From Pipra filicauda (Eukaryota > Chordata > Aves > Passeriformes > Pipridae), in the NCBI RefSeq assembly GCF_003945595.2, contig NW_024104620.1:2018501-2082500 (forward strand): a stretch of DNA of 64,000 bases, given 5' to 3'. This document shows positions 48,601 through 59,730 of this stretch, piece after piece (within the stretch, counting starts at the first letter, position 1; the number at the start of each line of letters is the position of its first letter). Position numbers and translations under genes: made by a program. The notes below the pieces were generated by a model. The model was not told the DNA's origin. It did not search any database and saw only the letters and a list, made by a program, of their open reading frames with translations.

Positions 48601-51279
48601 TGCAGCTGGAGTACCAGTATAATTTGATGGAAAAGCTTGAATGATTTTTCCTCACTTTTAACTACAAGGATCCCTATGTCTCTGTGCACTTTCCAAACAA
48701 TGAAGAGTTGAGCTTCTTCCAGTAACAACCAAACTCTGCCCTTTTTTCCATGGAGATATTTCTACTTCGACCTTTAAGGGCTCCCTACTTTTGGATAAAG
48801 AGCAGCATGTACAAGTGAAAGGGTGCCTGTCTGGGGGACAGCAGGGTGAAGGAAGACAGCACTGAGGGAAGAGCCACCCTCCAGGACAACACCTCCTAGC
48901 CCCCTAACATCCCAGGTGCATTTGGGAGTATGGCTATACAGGTTTGTGGTGGGGGGGTTTTTGCACTGTGTTTAGGCTGGAGAAGGAAGCTGCAGGTAGA
49001 GGGAGGTGAATAAGGAGCAAGTGTTGATAAAATACCAGGAATGAAGCAGAAGAAATGAAAAATAGAAATATATGGAAGAAGGAGGACATTATTGATAGCA
49101 TTAGTGAAGTGTAAGCGGGGGGGAAGAAAACATGATGTATGCTGGCAAGGGAGGACAAGCCCACAAACCCAATGTATTTTAGCTGTGAGAGAGAACAGCG
49201 TTCAGAGCTATTTCTTTTCCTCAGTACACACCTGTCTAGCACAGACTGTGTGGTGGCAGTAGCAGTGCCAGCTGCACCTCCATGAGGGTGTTACAGCTGG
49301 TAGCTGCAAATTTTGCTCCTCTTTCACTGGAACACAGGACAGACTCCCTACATAAATATAAAGAAGAAGAAAAATAATGTCTCCTTTCTGATGAGTAGCC
49401 TGCACCTAGGCTAGAGAATTTTTTTTCCAGAAAGGATATAAAATGTATCATCCCTGCCCTCCCATTGGCATTAATGTGTTGTCTCAAAATATACCCGATC
49501 TCGACCTTAGGATGTGTGTCCCTTGGAGTAAGGCCAAACATCCACACATCTGCTGTTAGGATTTTACAGGAAACCATTTAGTGGCAAGGTTTTCCCACAA
49601 GTAGTTCGTCTCCTCACTAAATGAGCCATTTTGACAGATTCTCGACCATCTTTCTCAGAGAGCTCTTAGGGGCAGTTTGGTATTAAGGCTCCTGAGCTAA
49701 GCAGCTGCCAGCTGTGTAGGTTTGGTCACTTCTAGAATAACAAAGATAAAAAGGAAAGACTGATTTTTTGTTGTTGTTGTTTTTGCTATTACAAGCAATA
49801 GTAACCAAGTTCACAGTAGGCATCATAGGAATATTAAAATAGATCATTCCCCAAAGGCCTGAAAAAATAACAATAATTAAATGTTAAATATAAATGCATG
49901 ACCCTTCCATGGTAGTTCAAGCCAGCATCATCAATAAATAACATTATGCAGAAAGATGGGTCTCACAGCATCTCCTAAAAGAAACTAAAAATTATGGGAA
50001 AACTCCAGGCACAATCACAACAGCAATAGTATCAGGGTGCATAGAAATGTGCATTCTACACACTAAATATTTTCCTTACAGCCTTCCATCTGGGTCTCTC
50101 CTGTGGGGGCAAATTTATTCCAATAATTTCCAATCCTCTATTTAGAGCTCTGTAATGTCAAGGCAGCTTGAAGCACGAATTCACACTGAGACAAAAGCCC
50201 TGGAGGACATTCATAGGTGCGTACCTTGACTCAGTCTCACAACTAAACACAAAAGCCCAGAATCTGCAGCAGTTTTGGGTTAATATAATGTACTTTTTTG
50301 GTTGTTTTTGATTTTGGTTTCCTCGTAACCTGTTAGCTGGGTGCCCTCCTACCTGAGAGCTGGCAGTGGTATGGTGGGATGCTCAGGAGTCAGGAAAGGA
50401 GAGGTTTGGTTCTGTGTGCTACACAAGAGAACATGTATTTGGGAGTGACCTAGTGCATGTACTGGGCTGGTAACCAAGTGCTCTTAAATATTTAACAAAG
50501 AGTCATGAAAAGGAAATTGGCCACCTTGCTTAAGCCAGGGCAGCGTTAGCTGGCAAACAACAGTGAGTGTCTAAAATGCCAACAAGTAGGGAAAAAAAAT
50601 TAAAAACAAGAAGGTAATGGAGGCATAAAAGCACCTCTGTTAGTGGATAAATCAGCAGCTTTGTTCCGTGTGGGAGGTGGGACTGGAACCCTGCAGGGAT
50701 CTCACCGTGGGTGGGACGTTTAGGGGGCTCCTCAGAGAACAACCACTGCCTGTCCTCTGGACAAGGCTGGAGTGGAGTAGAGCAGTTCTGATATGTCACC
50801 TCCAGCAGCTCCGATATGTCACCAGCTGCTTCTGGTTAAAGCAATAGAGAAATATATCCTTTTCCCTTGCAAAAACTCTCCAAGGATCCACAACAGCAGA
50901 ATTAGAAAGCTCTAACCTAACATTTATAAAGAGGAATATAAAAAAAGAATATTAAATATTGCGCTGGTGGGTAAGCAGTTGGTTGAATCAGGCTGGAAAG
51001 TCAGGAAAATGACATCCCATGTGATGAAGTGCAGCCAGGAGGACACACCAGTGGGAGAGAGGAGTGTGGAGCTCTGAAGTAGCTGGGAGGGAAGACAGGC
51101 TGCTTGCCTGGGATGCTGCAGCAACCTGCATGCTTGGGCAATGCATCCATACCTTGGGCAAGCACAGAGGAAAGAAAGGAGTAAAGGACATGGCTATGGA
51201 CCTCCAGGCAGGGAAAGGAGGAAAAAGTGGCTTTGCAAGACCAAGACAGACGGAGCAATTTTCAGCCTCTTGGGCTCAC
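45614..51279. other. Unique non-coding DNA with minor simple repeats
   Basis: No gene was supported. It contains a 15-bp TG run at 46146-46160, short CA repeats near 47356, G7 runs near 48950 and 49117 and a TTG run near 49768. The longest frame is 149 codons antisense (47415-47864), without a recognisable domain, signal peptide or intron-like borders. A 77-codon sense frame at 48175-48408 looks superficially membrane-like (Leu/Ile/Cys-rich) but has no known match. Confidence 0.55.
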
Positions 51280-52065
51280 GCAGGGCTGACACGGCGTTAC
51301 TACCGCGGGAATCACTGCAGGGGCCACCCAGCATGAGGCAACTTTTAGGGAGCTGCAGCAACCCCAAAACAGAGTTGGATTAGTGCAAATCAGCCCCAAA
51401 AGTGCTCTCCAGGAGAGGAACAAACAAGTTTGAGCCAGAGCTTCCCCACCCTGGCCGAGGAGGTGGGAGGTGTCCCTGTGTAAGAAAGTTGTGCTGGACT
51501 TTATTGAGGTGCCCATGGGCAAATGTGAAACGAACAAAAGACAGTTGATGGAAACTAATTACTACTTAAAGGAGTTCAGTACAGATGCGTTTAAGACACA
51601 GTTATGAAAGATGGGATTTAACATCTATTCCAATAAAAGCTGTGTCGAATGACAGCCAAGGCTGACGCAGTTAATTAAAGCTCATCGTTGAGACACTCAT
51701 GTATAGAAAGCAATAAACAGCTTTTTGCAGTTGATTAAACAGTGAAGACTGGGGGTTTTAAACTGGCACAGGAGATATTTGCTGTAAGCACACCTCAGAA
51801 TCACAGGTATTATTACTCAAAAAAAGAGAAAGTTTTGTTCAGTTTACCTTCCCCAGCCCAGGAGCAGCGAGTGCATGGACACAGGCAAATGAATTGTCAT
51901 CTCGGCGAGGGTGGCCGTGGTCACGAGCAGCGCTGGGAAGAGTCCGGTGTGTGGAGCAGAAATGAGCTGAGCCCCCGAAAGTGGGTAAAATGTTTGAAAC
52001 CAGGCACCCGTTTTGTTACACTTTATCTTTCAAGAAATGCCCCTGTCGGTTTTTAGACGGACAAA
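51280..52065. promoter_or_regulatory. CpG-dense patch, possible regulatory element or unannotated exon
   Basis: Most of the window is CpG-poor, but two clusters stand out. Around 51277-51311 there are five CpG in about 35 bp (CACGCAGG, ACACGGCGTT, ACCGCGGG). At 51865-52065 there are about 11 CpG in 200 bp (CTCGGCGAGG, GGCCGTGGTCACGAGCAGCG, TCCGGTG, CACCCGTT). The second cluster lies inside a 104-codon sense frame (51742-52056) that I do not recognise. A methylation-protected enhancer or lncRNA promoter is possible; so is a decayed unrecognised insertion. It is too small and sparse to call a standard CpG island. Confidence 0.3.
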
Positions 52066-52724
52066 AACAGTGCAAGAGCTGAAAATGACTTTCACTCTTA
52101 GAGCACCTTGTAAGCACTCCATATCTTGGAGCTTTCAGCCACCCCCCATCAGCAGCAGCCGGCCAGGATACACACACACAGTAGCAAAGTGCCTCACCCC
52201 AACTTATTTTTGTAGACAAAGAAAGAACAATAGCAAAGCCAGGGGAGCATTATACGAGTTTCACAAAGCCCTGCCATTACCAGCAGCCTCCTGCAGCCTT
52301 TATCCCTCAGTAAACAGTTTCACTGAACAGTTTACCGGGGCCATGGAGAGGCTAAAGCTGGCAGTGGGTGAATTTTTGCTTTCTACTTCATTGGTTCATT
52401 AAGTACAATTAACCCTCTGTGTGAGAGTGCCACCAGCTGTGCCTTCCCACTGCTCTATCCTCTGCTGTGCCACAACCAGCACAGCCCAGAATTTATGAGC
52501 ATGGTTCGTATTAGTCATTGAGAGTCCCAGGCTTACAGAATATTTGCATGAATAGGACATATGCAGCCCAGATGAAAAAAGGTAAGGTGGTGAGGCAAAA
52601 TATTTGTTATGCAATTTCTGTCTCTGTTAAGTGACAACACCATGTTTGCCAGCTGTATCTACACGATAAACAGTGTAGGAAATTAAATTATAGGAATTCT
52701 ACTAAAAATATCAGTTGATAATTG
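52066..52724. other. Unique non-coding DNA
   Basis: A 129-codon sense frame (52013-52402) is overlapped by an antisense frame of 67 codons and has no recognisable domain. An octamer-like ATTTGCAT lies near 52541. Nothing firmer is visible. Confidence 0.45.
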
Positions 52725-52773
52725 TAAATAATATAATTAATATAATATAATAATATAGTGCAATGCAATGCAA
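52725..52773. repeat. A/T-only tract followed by (TGCAA)3
   Basis: Thirty-three bases of A and T only (52725-52757, TAATATAATA-type) are followed by three exact TGCAA units at 52759-52773. Simple sequence. Confidence 0.85.
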
Positions 52774-55526
52774 GGTGCATACTGGTGTACAGGTGTCAGA
52801 GGGTTGACAGCAAACACAAGAGAAGACCCTGGCTACAGGGGCTAACTGACAATGTTAATGATCCCCCGTGAATGGATAACATATATAAAACATTATTATT
52901 TGTATAGGAACGTGAATGCTGAAGGAAGATAAAACCATCTGGTTATGCCAGGAGGAGTGAAGGGACAGGATGGGTGCAAAGGAGGGGACACAGATTAAAT
53001 GACCTTGTGCTGCTTTCAACCCAAGCCCTCTGGGCTCAGGAACCAAGCAGGGCTCCCTGTTCAAACTGTACTGAACTTTAACGTGGCAGAGAAAAGCAGC
53101 AACTCAAAATGACTTTCCTTAGTGAAGCTGCACTTTAGTTTTCACAACAATGGGTTTTTTAAAAGCTATGTCAAAGAGAATTGAAATTGGGTCCATAATA
53201 CAACAGTAAGTGAGGTAACTCAAGTTAATTAAATTCTCTCTGTCTCCCAAGAACTAGATTTTTCCTTCTTCCAGCAGATATACTCTATATATTGTAGTCT
53301 TGGTTAAAATCTAAGCATTCACTTTAGATCAGCATGTTTTCATAGTGAAATATTCCAAATACACTTTAAATTTTAAAATAGTCTCAGAAGCAAAAAGTAT
53401 TGAGAATGAAGATGGGAAAGTAGAGGCCCTGTGAAACAGTTTCAAACTCTTTTCTGTGAAATTTTGGTGTGTTTACAGGAGTACTCCTCACCAAGACCAG
53501 CCTCTGCTCCCGGGGGTAGGGTATTTCCAGTCTCTTCCCTTTGGGCAATACTTCATATGGGACAGGAAAAAGCTCCAGTAATGCACAAAAGAGCTCGTGG
53601 GATCAGCAAATGGCCAAACTGTTACTTAGAGAATTCAATCATGGAATGTCCGGAGTCGTACACTGGAAAAACAAGTTTTTCTCCAGGCTTTGTGGAGAAG
53701 ACGATGCTGCTCTGACAGAGTAAAGACCTAATTTCTTTTTTGACCTTTGGCCTGTGACTATCATTTCACATCCAGGTGCCCATCAGCAGTGTCCAAACAA
53801 CATTCATTGCAGTGACATTATTGTTGTTGTTGAAAAATAAAAGTAAACAGGGAGCCTGTATGTATCAGCAAACCAAAGGGCAACAGGGTTTTACAAACAC
53901 TTTAAAATATATAATTTTTCAAATTTTTCACTTGAGTACTCTCAATAGCAATGCTGTGTGTTCTTACAAGGGTTTCAGCCTGCTGATTTATGCTTTAGTG
54001 GGAACTACATTGCTACCTTCAGCAGTAAACTTGGTTCAGAAAAAAAAAACAACCCAAACTCATGTGCCTTGACTGCACAGTGAACCTAAAAAAAATTTCT
54101 GCCATTGAGAAGCAGGTTTGCTACACAGAATTTTGAGCAGTCTTTAATTTCTGCTGTACATTCCCACACACACTGGATGAACTGCAAGCTCACGCATGAA
54201 ACATCCAGAGACAGGATTTTAAATCCTAGAGCATAAAGAAGCTGATTTAATCATCTTAAGGCATGTTGATAATATAGTTAAGTAGATTAGATTAAAATTC
54301 CACACTCGCAATGCTTTATGAGTAAAGCTGTTTAGTCCTTATGGGTGGCATTTTTCTTTGCCATAGTCTAAGGAAAGCCCCACAAACAGCTGTGTAATGG
54401 GCACTGAATACATTTTACTTATATCAAAATAATGCTCAGTTCCTGGCAAACTTGGAATTCAGAGCACTCATAAGGAGCAGGTTATGTAAACATCCATTTC
54501 CTACTAGAAACTTAATTATGTGGGACCAGGCTATGAAAATCAGATTTTATTTTCCTGCCCATGTACCTGTACTTTAGAAGACATCCACTTGTTTCTGTAG
54601 CAGGATAATCCCCCATATTCTGAAATTCCTAAAACCAAGTGTCACCACATCTCTTCTGATGCAAGAAATACTTACAAAAGTGATTTTGATATTCAAATAC
54701 AAAGCTAAGCAGCACCACGAGCATTATCGAGTAAAGCAGTTCCATCTCTGCCAAGTTTCACCCAGTTTAGAAAGCAGAACAGGTACTGAGAATTCTTAAA
54801 AGCTTTCAAAACTGAAATTACAGGGGAAAAAAGTAAGATAATGGAGTGCTTTGCTTTGTAAGGCTGCTCTATGTTAGGTCAAGAAGAGTTTTCAATGAAA
54901 ACAAACCATTTCTATGCAGTGACAGCAATGAAAACTGAATTACAAGATGCCCTTATTATCATAAATGTCCATTTCCCTATGTATCCTTTATAAATATAAC
55001 TTTTCAGGAACTTTACTACTTTGTAAGATTTCCATGATCCCTGAGGGAAGCAAACCAGACCAGCCAGTGAGTGATACCCAGAGGAGGTCAGCACAAAGAG
55101 GAGGTGAGAGTGAATGCAAGAACCATCGGGAAGAGAGATGCAATTTCAATTCCTGGGGGCCAGGAAACAGCGAGAGTGGTGGCAAGTTTGAAGAGTGAAA
55201 GTGAAGGGCTGCAGAAACCAGCTGGAGAGAAAAGGGGTGTGACCATTGCAGTTACACAGAACAGACCTAATGGCCTCATGCAGCTACAGCATTTGCACAG
55301 AAGCATTTTTCTTCTCTTCATGAAAGAAAGGTGGGATCAAGGCCTTCCTGGGCTTGCTCTGTACTCACTTCTTTGGCTGCCTTTTCTGTTTTCTGAAATC
55401 CTCTTTTTAACAGGTAGTAAGGGTGCATTACTGCTGAAGGGAAACCCAAACAACAAAAAAGCCCACCTCACTAGAAGATGTGAGAACACAAGACACCAGC
55501 TATTTGAACCATCATCTCAGAGAAAA
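52774..55526. other. Unique non-coding DNA, no gene seen
   Basis: Frames up to 98 codons (53776-54072 +) without recognisable domains. The longest frame of the window, 177 codons at 55071-55604 +, starts here. It begins in an ordinary unique stretch, is overlapped by two frames on the opposite strand (54988-55185 and 55088-55321), shows no domain and ends with about 25 residues encoded by the microsatellite that follows, so it is not called as a gene. Confidence 0.55.
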
Positions 55527-55602
55527 CCTTTTCTTTCTTTTTTTTCCTCTTTCTTTTTCTTTCTTTCTTTCTTTCTTTTTTCCCTTTCTTGCCTTTCTTT
55601 CT
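55527..55602. repeat. (TTTC)n polypyrimidine microsatellite
   Basis: Pure pyrimidine from 55527 to 55590 (64 bp), one G at 55591, then pyrimidines to 55602. The core is TTTC units, cleanest around 55559-55577, with CCTC and CCC interruptions. Long homopurine-homopyrimidine tracts of this kind can form triplex DNA and are often length-polymorphic. Confidence 0.95.
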
Positions 55603-56790
55603 GAAGGTTAACATTATTTGACTAATTCCTGAATTCCAGCACCAGCTACTCAGTAAATACCATGGCTTGTTCTTCCTCAGTCTTCTGAGTAAGAGGACTT
55701 GTACTTACAGTCAATTGTTAGTGCTAAACTGTTACTGGACTCACTCATCTTGGGAACTACAAATGGAGCACATCAATGCTCTCTTGCTGCTGCTGTGAGT
55801 ATCATCAGGCAAGTTAATCACACACGTACCTGTGGCTCTGCATTTAGAATACAGTTGTGCCCATTAAGCGAAGCTTGTTATGTGAGTAAAATAAGTGACT
55901 TGCAGCTTATCACCATAATTTTTATCCTAGAAGATGAAATGGCACTGTTCTGAAATAAAACATGAAAAAGAACATTACTGGTGTTTGGTGAGTGGGTTTT
56001 GTGGTGAATGTTGCCCCTCTCAGGAGGTTTTTGACCACTTCTGAACTGCTTTTGCAATAGAATCATAGTCCCCTTGACCTGAACAATGTGAACTTCTGGA
56101 TTGACCTGTTGTATAATATAAGAACTACTTGAATTAAATCTTGGCTGAATTACATTTACCAAAACATTTAATTTAAAGATTTCCAGTGATGGAGATTGCA
56201 ATAGTAAACCTCAGTAATTTGATTGTGGGGTAAATATCCTCACTGATAAAAAACAAAACCTCACAACTAAACAAAACCACGTTTCTATCCTGAACATCAT
56301 CAAATTTCACTCACCCGGTTCTAAATAATCCCGTAGATTCCAGAACGATCTATTCTCTATCCTGTCTCGAGGAGGGCTCTGCAGAATCTGATCAAATGAC
56401 CCCTTAAGCTGTCCTTTGTGGTAAGAAGTTTACAAAGCAATGGGTGTCATTTTATCAATGACCCATTCCAGTCCTGCGGATTAGCTACGGCCTTCTGTCA
56501 GCAACCCTGTTCAAGATGGTCCTAAATTCCATAGAGTTAGTATTTCAATTGATTATACTTATGAGATTTGTTGTGCTATCAGCACTCCTGATCTGTGTTA
56601 CTGACCTTATGCTCCAATAGATCCAGCAGCAGCTGCGAAATGAGCGCAGGCAGGGGAGGCAGCACAGACCTTCTTTAACCTGGTAAAGCTCAGAGGTTTC
56701 TCCAGCAGAAATTATTCAGAAGGCTTTGTAGGACCAAGTCTTTTCCTTATAGGCATAGATATAACAAAATTAGATACACTGCCTATGTTG
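55603..56790. other. Unique non-coding DNA, no gene seen
   Basis: Frames of 84 codons sense and 107 codons antisense (55878-56201), unrecognised. A short A/C-rich string lies at about 56247-56281. Confidence 0.5.
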
Positions 56791-56841
56791 TCATAGAATC
56801 ACAGAATATCCTGAGTTTGAAGTAACTCACCAGAGTCTAAC
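56791..56841 (-). mobile_element. Degraded CR1 LINE 3' stub
   Basis: The plus strand reads TCATAGAATCACAGAATATC then CTGAGTTTGAAG and AGAGTCTAAC, the antisense tip of the same CR1 subfamily as 36481-36582. Compared with that copy, a stretch of roughly nine bases between GAAG and AGTC appears deleted. Only about 50 bp is recognisable. Confidence 0.85.
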
Positions 56842-57052
56842 TTATTAGATACATTCTTGTCTCGGTGACTCTCTGATGTGCAGAGCTTTGCAGAGGTATG
56901 GATATAGCCTTGTTTGTTTGAGGGTTTTTTTCTGCTGAAATATGAGGATACCTGCTCGCAGTGCCAATTAATTTGAGAGTTAGTTTCTTACAGACTGTGC
57001 CCAGAATCAGTGAGGGATCCATGCATGTCTTCACTTACAGAGCAAGGTTTAC
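56842..57052. other. Non-coding spacer
   Basis: Nothing recognisable; a 65-codon antisense frame only. Confidence 0.4.
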
Positions 57053-57093
57053 GAGCAATGAAGTGCAAATTAGAGCAATGAAGTGGCAATTTA
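57053..57093. repeat. Near-perfect 20-bp tandem duplication
   Basis: The unit GAGCAATGAAGTGCAAATTA at 57053-57072 is repeated as GAGCAATGAAGTGGCAATTT at 57073-57092 with small changes. Two copies only. Confidence 0.85.
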
Positions 57094-59439
57094 GAGCTCT
57101 GTGCTCCCTTGGACTGCAGTAGGAAGGAGACAGAAAGGAAAGTGCTTCCATGAGTCCCGTGTCATCTACAGACAACACACACAGACCAGAGCTGCAGTGA
57201 AAGAGGACAACATGACGTCTGTGGTCTTCAACCCACAGTCTGGTTGGAGATGACATTCCAGCAGGCTCCTCTGTGCTCATGAGACCTGGAATAGGACCAA
57301 GATGTGCACACTCCAATGGGGTCATCTCTGCTTTGTTTTAACTCTTCACTTTCTCAAAGGCCATAGAAAGAAGTATGGTTTGTCCATGATGGATAAGACA
57401 AGCAGCTTTAAACTTCAGCAGTGGAAACTGAGACATAGGCGTGATCAAAAAAAAAAAAAAAAAGGACAGCAAGTGCTGAAATTGGCTGTTTAAGGACATT
57501 GCTGTCACTCTTCAAAAATTCTGGAGAAATGCCTATAGAGGCTGGCTGAGATATAGCTGATGCTGTTTGGGAAACACAGAGAGGGCAATAAGACTGCCTG
57601 AGGTACTGTCAAGCCCTGTGGTTCTGTATTTGTTATTGTTAATTAAATAGTTCCCTCCCTCAGTGCTGTCTACAGGGTTTCTGTCATCTGTAATGAATGT
57701 GACTCCATTTTTCTGTCATTCAAGTCTTCCAAAACATCACAAGATTTTAAACTGTAATTCTAACTCTAAAATTACAGTAAATAGAAATAACACCAACAGC
57801 TTCATACAAAGAACTCTATTTCATAATATCTGTGTCCGTGGAAATCCAGTTAATTTCCCTGACTTTTTTCAGTGTGCCAGGGAACCGCTTCATAGATAAT
57901 AGGAAGTAAAAAAACCTTATGAAAACATTTAAGAAATAGAAATGCATTTGAGTATTTGGAATATGAATAAGGAAGTGTTAAAAATGATTTAATAAATAAG
58001 ATGCTGCCATAGCTGAGTCCTACAGACTTTGGATGCTCATAGATACTCTCAAAAATTGCTGAAAATGGGAATTAAAAGAATCTCATCTCATATATAATGT
58101 GATTTACTGGCTAGACTCCTTTTCACGTTTAAATACTCCAAGCAGCTTGAAACAGAATACCCAGATGGCCAAAATTGGTTAATTAATTGGGAAGTACTGG
58201 GTTATAAGTGTTTCCACTTTGCACTGGAATGCTATAAGTATTTTTCATCTGCAAGCAGCAGAATCTGGGACACTGAATCCTGGACTCAGCCCTGCTTGCA
58301 TACCATGCCACCATTATTTCTGATTTTGACTCATGCACAGAAAGCGACACATCACAAAATCATTGTAACAAGAGTCCCTGGAGATATTTAGGGTTCATGT
58401 GAGGTCCCCAGTATCATTCAGCCTGCTGGTGGAACTTTCTGGATCTCCAACAGAGGGGAGAAGACTTCATCCTGTCCTGATGTGTGTGTGGAATCCCTCA
58501 ACAGGGCTTGTGCATCATCAGTGGAGGTTTTTTCAGATGCCCTGTGGAGCCTCTCAAGGATGCTCTGAGAAGCCAAGGAAACTGTTAAGAGGTACTAATC
58601 ATGTGATTTAGAATTTTACTACACCTTCATGTCTGAAGTGCCTGGTTGTTATCTTGTACTTTGACCTCCCTCAAAGCTTCAGCCAGCTAAGGGAAAATCT
58701 AAGCACAAGTATTTCTTCATAATATCAACATTCAAAATAGTTGCAAATGAATAAACCTCCAAATCATAAGTGTCATTTTTTATCCTCTTTTTTTTTTGAA
58801 TTTTAGGTTAGTTGCACGTGGTTTTCCATGCACCTTCTGGAGCCCCCATCCTTTTGCTGCACACCTCTGAAATGGCACCTTTGGAGACAGTCCCTTCTTG
58901 GTGCATAACACTTGTTCATGGAGCCAAGCAAATTTTTCGAGTTCCCCAAAGGCTCAGCTGAGATTTAATCTTGCTCTCTCAAACTTGCTGTTATAAGACT
59001 GTGTAGGTGGTTTTTCTTAATTAAGAAGCTCCTCGTTTCACTTCCTCCGAGACGCAACTGTTGCTTTATTAGGTCGAGAGGCATCTCTTTTCCTCATGGA
59101 CTAATTAACTGCTCCTTGTCCCAGTGAAGGGTAACATTTCCTACCTCCTCCCCTTTGGAGAGTCACCAAGCTCCTCTCAGGGTGAAATGTCCTTTAATAT
59201 TTTACATCATGCTGTACAAATAAACACACTTGAGACAGCATTGAAATGGAGTTTCAATGTTCACAGGTTATTGCTTGTTCCTGGCTGACATGGTAGCAAT
59301 TAACACCCCAGAGTGACAACGAGCGTCAGGTGACTGACCTCAGCATTTTTCTCTTTGGTGGACTGTAACAATTGTTCTGATAATAATGATGTCCACAAAA
59401 ATAGGATGTGACCTAGTAATATGTGACAGAATTTAGGCT
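57094..59439. other. Unique non-coding DNA with A17 homopolymer
   Basis: A run of 17 A lies at 57447-57463. Its upstream sequence was checked as a possible processed pseudogene, but no coding similarity was recognised and there is no clear target-site duplication. Frames reach 96 codons (57035-57325 -). No gene is supported. Confidence 0.5.
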
Positions 59440-59730
59440 GTCAAACCGTAGTTATGGGATATGGCTATTTAAATAGACAATACGATTGCTGTTTTTTGAT
59501 TACATTGCCATTATGGCAAATGACTTGCTCTTTCATTTAGAGTTAACGTACTTTTTAACCTAAATTATTTTATTACTTCATTAAAACATTCATTTTCAAA
59601 AAAAAAGTATATTTTAAGGTCTACTTTTAAAATATATCAGAGAACAAAATACTATTATTTTCAAATATTAAAATATGTTATTTTCAGTTTAAAATATTTA
59701 TAGCAGTAGACACAAATGGTAACGGATGTA
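59440..59730. other. AT-rich block with palindrome, candidate conserved element
   Basis: Repeat-free AT-rich sequence containing a perfect inverted repeat TTGCCAT-T-ATGGCAA at 59505-59519, followed by GAGTTAACG and several TTAAAATAT strings. No open frame. Textually it resembles a conserved non-coding element; there is no proof. Confidence 0.25.

Noticed and set aside
55071..55604. 177-codon open frame, longest in the window
   Set aside because: No recognisable domain, overlapped by antisense frames, and its last part is encoded by a TTTC microsatellite.
57300..57463. A17 run as the tail of a processed pseudogene
   Set aside because: No coding similarity upstream, no polyadenylation signal placed correctly and no clear target-site duplication.
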